This document shows positions 56,660 to 64,000 of a DNA stretch of 64,000 nucleotides, in pieces; position 1 is the first letter of the stretch, and each line of letters begins with the position of its first letter. Source of the DNA: Symsagittifera roscoffensis (Eukaryota; Xenacoelomorpha; Acoela; Convolutidae); assembly GCF_963678635.1 (NCBI RefSeq), contig NC_087064.1, positions 15,739,802 to 15,803,801 of the forward strand, in the 5' to 3' direction. Under the pieces are notes generated by a model that had not been told where the DNA came from, did not search any database, and saw nothing but the letters and a program-made list of their open reading frames with translations. The position numbers and the translations under genes were made by a program.

Positions 56660-58530
56660 ACTGAACTTGAGATGCATGTAATCGCGTGTTCGTAAGTCAG
56701 TCTTTTCTGATTGGTCATGTTTTTATGCATGGTTTCTCGCCCTGAACCGTCAGTCTTTTTAAAGTGTTACAGACTTTTTTGTCCTAAAGTTTTCCTTTTT
56801 CTGAGTTTTTCTTGTCAAGGTTGCGATGCCTGTGAGTCTATTTAATTTTGTCAACTGGGGAGCACTGGTGAAGTGGTTACGTCTCAACCGCTCAATCGAA
56901 AGGTCGGATGTTCGAGGCCCGCCATGATCCGTGCTCGTTGCTTGAGGGTGAGGCAACATTACCCAGCACAGAAAAATAACCAAAAAAAATGCATGTAGTT
57001 CTTAAGCAGGGGCACAACAACGGTTCGCCGTGATGAGCTGTACAGCTCGTATGTTGGTCATATCCCTCGTGGATAAATTATCTTAAATGTAAACGTTGAT
57101 TCATTTTGATGAAACCGAAGTACTCTTGAAAAAACGTCGTATCCCCACTTTAGTCTTTGCCTGTGTTGTACTTCAAACTCATATAGTAGATAATAATCAT
57201 ATTGAGTTGCTGACCTGCTAAACAACAATTTATTTCCCTTCGTAGAGGGTTGAGCAGAGTTAATAAAGCTTATTGAAATAATACAACTCTGAAGCATCTT
57301 CCATAAATGTAATTACGAAAACACTCAGTAGACCAGAAATCGGTCTGCAACTTCAATTCGTTTGTATTATAATTTTTCTCTGTCGCAATCAAATTCCTGC
57401 AGGAAAAAGTTTTTTGCTTGCCACCCATCCGTATTAGGTCGTTTTAACATTGCACCGAGCCCGGCATGACTAGAGTTGCAAATGATTCGCGTTTAGCGGA
57501 AAATATCAAAAAGTTTTAATTCAACGACATATTCTGCTAATATCATTAACTGCTCAAAGGCGGTATCAAATGCCTCTTCCAGATAAAAATGTTAATAACG
57601 CTTAGTAATAATTTTAGGGCAGACCTTGTTTTAGCTAGATTTGAAAGGAATTTGCGAAGACTGTGGATTGATCTCGTTAGAGACTCACGTTTTTTTTTCT
57701 TCTCAAAATGGGCTTTTAATAAAATTTTAAAGTTTAGAGAGGCGTTACTGAAATCAAACTGTTTTCAAAGGTTTTCAGTTGGGCTAGAATTTCGATTGTA
57801 GCGCCTTCGGACACTTTTAATATGTCATCTCTAATTGCCTGTGTTTGCAGGAATTCATTCACAAAGGCATCAAAAAACCTGCACGAATACCTCCGTCAAT
57901 ATAGTTAAGCCGTGAAACCCGTTTTTAAGTCGTTATGATCACGTCGACTACCCCCATTAATAGAGGAAACATGTATCACTGATTTTAGAATGTACTTCTT
58001 TCCTTAACGTCTCCTGGCAATGTCGCTTTTTCTGCTGCATTTAATGTGGCCGCATAGTCTGAGGGATCTTAGGGCCGATTATCATACAAAGGAACTTAAT
58101 TATAGTTTCCTGCCAAAATGATGGCAGCTCCGGAACCCAAAAACCCAAAAATGATGCAAAATTGAATGCCGTTTCAACCTTTTGTCAGCTGGCTTCTTCA
58201 TGATGAAGACTCGAAAACGGATTTTGTATAAAGTTTTAATTTCAGTGCAACTCTTTGCTTCACAACTATGAATCAACTGACCTTTTGTTTCAGCTAACTC
58301 AAGACAAACCAGAGATCAACAATGTCATCTCGCAAATTTTCAGACAATGGACTTGAGCTCAAGAACTTTACATTAATTGGAAAAACAAACTCCTCTGTAT
58401 GGGGAAAAAAAACAATACATTTTAACACGAAGGCTCATTATTTGTGAAACTCAAAACTCCATTGGTACTGCACATCCTATGTCCATTTACATGCATCTGT
58501 TAATTTTATAATTTGTACACTTTTTTGGTT
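56660..58530 (-). mobile_element. Degenerate minus-strand RT element, copy 1 (more decayed)
   Basis: Aligns, with heavy divergence, to 59570-61540. Shared landmarks include GCACCGAGCCCGGCATGA (near 57452; GCACCGAGCCCTGCATGA near 60345) and ATGTCGCTTTTTCTGCTGCA (58020). The counterpart of the YTDD motif near 57835 is degraded to a non-catalytic sequence. The SINE-like head is inserted in it. Confidence 0.5.
56859..56960 (+). mobile_element. tRNA-like SINE head (Pol III A and B boxes)
   Basis: TGGTGAAGTGG at 56866-56876 fits the A box exactly, and GTTCGAGGC at 56910-56918 fits the B box exactly, with normal spacing. GAGCAC (56860-56865) can pair with GTGCTC (56931-56936), but the T stem does not pair. 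This is therefore a tRNA-derived sequence rather than a working tRNA. A poly(A)-like run follows near 56972-56990. Confidence 0.5.
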
Positions 58531-59569
58531 TCATATAGTGTAGCTAAATTTCGTTTTAATTGAGTTTTTTATCATTTGAAGCCGGTCTTCTCTCCGGACT
58601 ACGTTTGAGCTTCCAACTCAATCAATCTGTTCCCGCATTTCTCCGGATCCTTAATCAGCAGTTTTGTTCTCATTTCCTTCCCTCAACGCATCGATCGTCT
58701 CGCTGATTCCCTAGGTTGCTCATCGGACACCCCAGGCGTTTTCTGCATCCTAATTTTCGTTCGCCCCGCTCGCTTTTTTTGCCCTGCACGTTTCGGTAGC
58801 TTTCGTTTGTGTGCCTGTCCTGAAAAGGGTCTAAGATTTCTTCGTCATTGCTAAATTTGTTGCCGCTAGACGCAATAATGCAATGATTTCGCCCAGGACT
58901 CGAATGTTTCTCGACAAAGTATAAATTAGAAGCTCATGCAGCAATCAACGGTTGATTAATAAGGAGTGATTCAATGTGATTTGAGTGATACTTCTAGCGA
59001 ACGCCCTGATCAAAAATTTAAGCTAAAAAACCAGCAAAAAGTTAAATCAAACGCTCGAATCAGTGATCAAAACTTTGTTTCCACTGCTAAATACAATCAG
59101 AACTATTAAATGAATTTTCTAGTTAAACTGAATCAGAAAGATCACTTGAAGGTAAATTAGGAAAAAAAAACATTTCCAAAGGCCTTCTAGATTTTGTGTC
59201 GAAACCACTAAGAATGCCAAGTAAATGAGATCCTCTTTTTACTGTTTCGACCAAAACAGTTTGTTCTGCTTTGACTGTTGAAATTGATACAAAAAGCTGG
59301 AATCTGCTAGAACGAATTATTACGCCTGAAATATCACTGAGCTTCAAAAAATATCCTGAGGCAATTCTCCTACTCTCCTATTCTTTAGTGCCAGTCAGTC
59401 ATAAAATCAAAACTTTTCAGTTTAGATTTTTTTCCAGAACCAAGTTTAGAATTTCATGTTCAACTTTGTCGCGGCAATTGAAAATCAAAGATGAAAAAGC
59501 ACAACAGCCAAAATTACAATTGCGAGATGGAGTGCAATTACACTTGAGCCCAATTGCAATTCTCAACTG
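58531..59569. other. Interval between the two RT-element copies
   Basis: Frames at 59123-59347 (minus) and 59271-59579 (plus) overlap and have no recognisable domain. They may be 5' or spacer parts of the older element. Confidence 0.3.
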
Positions 59570-61540
59570 GCTCATTTGATCTTATGAGAGGATAGAGTTG
59601 TTTCTGATTGGTTTTAATTTAATTACATGTTTACTTGCCCTGAACCATCTGTTTATTTGGAGTTTTACAGAAGTTCTCCTTTTTCAGAATTTTTGTTGCT
59701 ATGGCTGCAATGCCTGGTTAATCAATTCAAATTTTTAAACTACTATGTTGAGTCGTAGCGACTCGTGGGAGGGCACTTTTGATGAATACAAAAAATCTAG
59801 AAAGATAATTCGCCACACCCTCAAAGGATAATAATGTATGTTTTGTCGCCCTCAACCGTCGGTTTGTTTGAAATTATAGAGACGTTTTTTGTCCTAAAAT
59901 TTTGCTTTTTTCTGGTTATTTTTTGCCATGTTTGCAATTCTTTGTTAATCATTTTCATTTGTCAACCGTAAAGGTTGAGTCGTAGGTACTCGAGGGGGCC
60001 ACTTTTGATGAAAAAGAAAGGAATCTAGAAAGATAATCTGTCAAACCCCATTTAAATCCATGACTGTGTTCTAGAACAAACTCATATGGTAGTATTGTTT
60101 TCTTGACCTACAAAACAACGTTTTTCTTTCTTTTGGTAGAGGAATTTAAAATAGTTAATAAAGCTATTTGATTCAATACATTCGTGAAAGTCTTTAATAA
60201 TTGTAATTACAAAAACGTTCAGGGGACCAAAAATTGGCCAGCAAAATCAATTGTGTTGTACTATAACTTTTTTTGCCGCATTACAGTTCTCCAGGCTAAA
60301 ACAAATGTTTGCCGCTCGTCGTCCGTATTTATTTGTTCTGGTATTGCACCGAGCCCTGCATGAACAGAATTGCGAAAGATTATTGTTCAACTGAATAAAT
60401 CAAAATGCTTTATTTCAACAATTTTTTCTGCTAGTATCTTGAACTGCTCAAAATTGGTATCACATGCCTTGTCCACATGTTATCGTCAATAAGGCTCAGT
60501 AGTTGTCATAAAGCAGAACTTATTTCCGCTGAATTTGACAGGAATTTGTAAGGAAAATGTAATGCGCCCGGGGGAGAAAATTTTTTTTCTCGATATCGGT
60601 GGTTTCAGGTAGCTTTTGTTTTTCTTACTAATGTTGTTATCACTGACTTATTTGAATCCCAGCTATCAGATACGGATTTTGCATTTCTGAAAATTTTAAA
60701 ATTAAAAGAGGCGTTAGTGAAATCAAGTTTCTTTAAAAGTGTTTCAACAGGGCTACATGTTCGGTTTTAGGGCTTCCAGACACCATTGAGATATCATCTG
60801 TATACGCGTGTACTTGAGGATGTTCTTTTACAAAAATATCAAAAATCTGGTCGAATTCCGCGGTATTGTAGTTAAGCCATACAACACTTAAATTGGTATA
60901 ATCAACACGCGGTTCTTAAATTGGTATAATCATGTCGGCTTCTTCCACTTATGGAAATTACCTTGTTCACTATTTTTGAGTGTAACTCTCCCTTAACGAT
61001 TCCCGATAATGTCGCTATTGCTGACGCATTGGATGTGGCCGCATGTTAGAAGTCATCCGGATCGATCTCTGGCTTGGCGATCATCACATAGAAGAACATA
61101 ATTATCAAATCTTCCCTTAACGATTCCCGATTATGTCGCTATTGCTGACGCATTGGATGTGGCCACATATTAGAAGTCATCCGGATTGATCTCTGGCTTG
61201 GCTATCATCAAACAGGTGAACATAGTTATCAAATCTTCCCAAAATGATGGCAGCTGCGGATTATCAAAACCCAAAAACAATGCAAAAATAAATGCCCTCC
61301 CAATTTTGTCAGCAGGTTGCTCCATGAATTAGATTTCAAAACGGATTTTGTACAATACTTGGGTTTCAATGCAGTTTTATGCTTCACAACCAGAAATCAA
61401 CCTAACTTTCGTTTCAGCTAATTCCAGAAAAGAAACTAGAGGTCAACAAGGTCGCATGGCAGGTCTTCAGACAATAGACTTGAGCTCAAGGACTTTACAA
61501 TAGCTTGAATAACATACGCCTATGTCCTTATGTCATAGGG
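59570..61540 (-). mobile_element. Degenerate minus-strand RT element, copy 2
   Basis: On the minus strand, near 60825-60785, KEHPQVHAYTDDISMV contains the Y-x-D-D catalytic motif of reverse transcriptases. Further on, HAGLGAIPEQ-like and FKWGLTDYLSRF segments resemble the RT/RNase H end of an LTR-type (Gypsy-like) polymerase. Stops and shifts are many. Two short internal segments (61000-61070 and 61125-61200) are also tandemly duplicated. Confidence 0.5.
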
Positions 61541-61611
61541 ACAAAACAAAAAAAATTCGAACCGAAATTTCAAATTTTGTAAAATTCAAAACTCGACTCG
61601 TATTTATGCGG

Positions 61612-61826
61612 TATGTATGTATGTATGTATGTTTGTATGTATGTATGTATGTATGTATGTATGTATGTATGTATGTATGTATGTATGTATGTATGTATGT
61701 TTGTGTATATGTATTCATGTATGTATGTATGTATGTATGTATGTATGTATGTATGTATGTATGTATGTATGTATGTATGTATGTATGTATGTATGTATGT
61801 ATGTATGTATGTATGTATGTATGTAT
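61612..61826 (+). repeat. (TATG)n microsatellite, about 215 bp
   Basis: Nearly pure four-base repeat with interruptions near 61630-61634 and 61699-61717. The long Met-Tyr-Val-Cys frames through it are artefacts. Confidence 0.95.
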
Positions 61827-62114
61827 TTAGTTATAAATTTTTGCATGTATGCTAGCCCCAAATTTTGCTTATAGTTGATTTAGATCCTGTTATTAATCAG
61901 CAAATACCCTGCCTAGCTAACTGCTCATTAAAAACACATACAAACTGGAACTGCTTTTTGCAACTATTTTACAGTTTTTCAAACAAAAAATCTAATAAAC
62001 TTTTAATTAAATTGCAGTTACTTTTAGCTTTAAAGTAATCGCTGGAATGTTTGTCATTTAAATGTTTCTGTTTGTTTTATAAAATTTCTATAATTTTTTG
62101 CGACTATTTTGGGG
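61827..62114. other. No gene seen
   Basis: AT-rich sequence without a supported frame. Confidence 0.4.
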
Positions 62115-62480
62115 CTACACCGCGAGTAGTTTTTCGACCGCCCAGACTAAATTTTCACCAGACGCGACTAATTTTTCGACCATGTAGCGATTAACTTTTC
62201 AACCGCTGCGACTAATTATTTCGACCATGCCGTGATTAAATTTTTACCACGCCGCGACTATTTCCTTGACCACTGAGACCATTGTTTTGACCATGCAGTT
62301 GCTAATTTTTCGGCCACATCGACTGTTTTTTCGTCCGCCGCGACTAATTTTTTGGCGCTCGCGACCGAGACACGCTATTTCGAGTTTGTCTGCGACTTAC
62401 AACCCTGTCGAGACTATGGGTTTTTCGTCACGGAATTAACTTTTCCGCGACCGACTAAGTCAAAACATTAGTCGCGGGCC
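62115..62480. repeat. Degenerate minisatellite with GCGACTAATTTTTCGACC-like units
   Basis: About ten imperfect units of roughly 30 bp, each with a CGACTAA/GATTAA part followed by TTTTTCGACC. It is rich in CG dinucleotides in otherwise AT-rich DNA. Confidence 0.7.
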
Positions 62481-63264
62481 TCGACCAGGGGCAATCTGTA
62501 GCATTCAAAGTTATAAAATAGGTTTTTAAACATCTTGGGCTCACATGGCTGTGATTTGTAATATTTTTCATAAGAATTTTTTTTTCAGTAGCGCTTGCTC
62601 AACTGGTTTGTCTTAAAAAATACCAATGATGTCTGAGAAAGTTTATGCATACCCAATGTAAATGGTCTCCTTTTATAAAATGAATAACTAATTTGATTCC
62701 CCTTTCATTTAAATCCCCCGAACGTAAAAAAAGATACAGAAATCTATTTTTTTCCTTGCAACGACAAAAATTTTTCATATAAACCGGAATGTCATCAGCT
62801 GTTATTAATTAGGACAAGAAAAAGCTTTTGGGCGCTAAAAAAACAAAAAAAATTATCCAAAGCTATAGATTGAAAGGGCTCGAATATGATACCTCGATGG
62901 TTTATACCCTCAATTGCGCAAAAAAAAGCAAACTAGGCCATCGTACAATCCCACTAGTTCATGAGCGGCCGGAACAAAAACCGTCCCCCATATTTTAAAA
63001 TAAAGTGAACTCGACGCTGTTTTTACGCTATCTAAAGTTTTGGCGTTTGAGAGTCAAGTTGGCCTTCTTTTCAATAAAAAACTTTCGTCGAACATAGGAT
63101 AAAGATATTGTTGAACAGATGCAATTGATAAATAATTCAATTTCAGACTGACAAAAACAGGTACGACTTTCGATTTCAGGAAAATGCTCTTTTTTAACTA
63201 AAAACAGAACGTCATGTCATATTGGAGCCGGACCTTTTGCTTTATTCGCTGTTCACTTTTCTAA
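62481..63264. other. No gene seen
   Basis: AT-rich, short frames only. Confidence 0.4.
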
Positions 63265-63480
63265 GGTAAAATTTCCGTGGGTCGCATCGGCCGCGGTTTA
63301 GTTTTCGTTGCCACGCTGGTCGAGGTTAACTTTTCTTTGATCGCGCCGATCGCGGACACTTTGCCTAGGACTACAAAGTCTGAAAAACTCGAATTTTGTT
63401 CGTGGTGGTCTGAAAATACCCAATTTTGGTCGCAACAGTCTGAAAATGCCAAAAGTCGGTCACGACCGTCTGATCATTAA
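63265..63480. repeat. Second GGTCG/CGGTC-rich degenerate repeat block
   Basis: Several imperfect units ending in GTCTGAAAA and containing GGTCG. It resembles the block at 62115-62480 in reverse orientation. Confidence 0.5.
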
Positions 63481-63745
63481 ACGGCCATCTCGACTGGGGA
63501 AGTAACATAATTTCACGATAAAACATAACTTACTGGCCCTAATAACAACAACGTAGAAGTCTGAAATAACAGCAAGGTAAATTAGGCACCAGTCTGTACA
63601 AATAAATTATTAATTTTTCACATGGCATCATTAAACAACCTTTTTTAATGTTATTGTTATTTTAGAACTCGTTTAGTCATCATATTACACTACGACCAAA
63701 GCAGGACTACATTTTTTGGCCGTGTTAATTCATCTCGAGAAAATC
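63481..63745. other. Probable 3' UTR of the lectin gene
   Basis: AT-rich sequence downstream (minus sense) of the lectin stop codon. No clear AATAAA on the minus strand close to the stop. Confidence 0.35.
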
Positions 63746-64000
63746 CTAGATCAGCCCCTGATTCATATAATACTGAAAGTAGAATCGTTGTTTGACATCG
63801 TCTGGGTTGCAGTCCGCTAGCTCGAGGTTCTCTCCATTGATTGTTATGCACATGCTAGATGACCGAATGGCACTGGCTTGAATGGTCGAGTTTGGACCTG
63901 CGTGACTCCAAGTTTGACTTTCTTTTCCGCTGCATTGAGACAGCAGAACTCGGTTGTGCTTTTGATCGGATTCCAAACAGACCTCAACAGTGCCTCGAAT
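63746..64000 (-). CDS. C-terminal ricin-type (beta-trefoil) lectin domain, partial
   Basis: The frame enters from beyond the window end and stops at 63746. It shows VCLES, VLLSQCSGKESQTWSH (Q-x-W motif), then SSMCITINGENLELADC and a final VKQRFYF. That gives two subdomain ends of a ricin B fold with paired cysteines. Ending right after the last trefoil repeat fits the C-terminus of a polypeptide N-acetylgalactosaminyltransferase (Golgi, mucin-type O-glycosylation). The catalytic domain is outside the window, so another ricin-domain protein remains possible. Confidence 0.7.
   Translation of the reverse strand: MRGTVEVCLESDQKHNRVLLSQCSGKESQTWSHAGPNSTIQASAIRSSSMCITINGENLELADCNPDDVKQRFYFQYYMNQGLI

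Noticed and set aside
56859-56937. Functional tRNA gene
   Set aside because: A and B boxes fit, but the T stem does not pair and the acceptor pairing is displaced.
61522-61874. Met-Tyr-Val-Cys repeat proteins on plus and Thr-Tyr-Ile-His repeats on minus
   Set aside because: They are translations of the TATG microsatellite in all frames.

Overview
The window is metazoan (invertebrate-type) nuclear DNA. It has GT-AG introns, a 4.5-LIM protein, a ricin-type lectin end that fits an animal GalNAc-transferase, microsatellites, and several classes of decayed retroelements. Nothing visible identifies the species. Much of the window is mobile or formerly mobile DNA. There are two assembly gaps (20379-20578 and 36380-36402).

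Region 1 (1-1749) is host flank with one candidate exon for a small secreted Cys-rich protein. Region 2 (1750-19807) is a complete 18.06-kb Maverick/Polinton. It has 214-bp terminal inverted repeats beginning 5'-AG, and the 6-bp target duplication GTCTTA on both sides. It carries the expected virus-like set: FtsK/HerA-type packaging ATPase, retrovirus-like integrase, major capsid protein, a broken minor capsid gene, basic core-like protein, adenain-like cysteine protease, and a three-exon protein-primed-type PolB preceded by a C2H2 module. It also has about eight small accessory ORFs. The element looks recently active but damaged: an in-frame TGA separates the C2H2 module from PolB, and frameshifts break the minor capsid gene and a minus-strand PC4-like gene. 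Each terminal repeat can itself fold as a long hairpin, and one minus-strand ORF carries an H-x-H motif like rolling-circle Rep proteins.

Region 3 (19814-26055) is AT-rich host DNA with diverged repeats and no convincing gene. Region 4 (26056-27468, minus) is an apparently unbroken gene joining 4.5 LIM domains to a GAPR-1-like CAP domain. Region 5 (30004-36372, minus) is an uninterrupted 2122-codon ORF with an SGNH-hydrolase-like segment and a long uncharacterised remainder. It runs into a gap and faces, head to head, a decayed paralogue on the plus strand (36409-43214).

Region 6 is a near-identical direct duplication (38576-45362 and 45635-52256). It covers most of that paralogue plus a 3' tail with a GIY-YIG/Penelope-like remnant. 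Region 7 (52257-63745) is a graveyard: a broken reverse-transcriptase element on plus, two diverged copies of a minus-strand RT element, a tRNA-like SINE head, a 4-bp microsatellite and GGTCG-rich degenerate repeats. Region 8 (63746-64000, minus) is the 3' end of a ricin-type lectin domain gene running off the window.

The clearest working unit is the Polinton, whose genes together supply integration, DNA synthesis, capsid formation, proteolytic maturation and genome packaging. The least explained object is the giant SGNH-like protein family with its tandem decayed copies.
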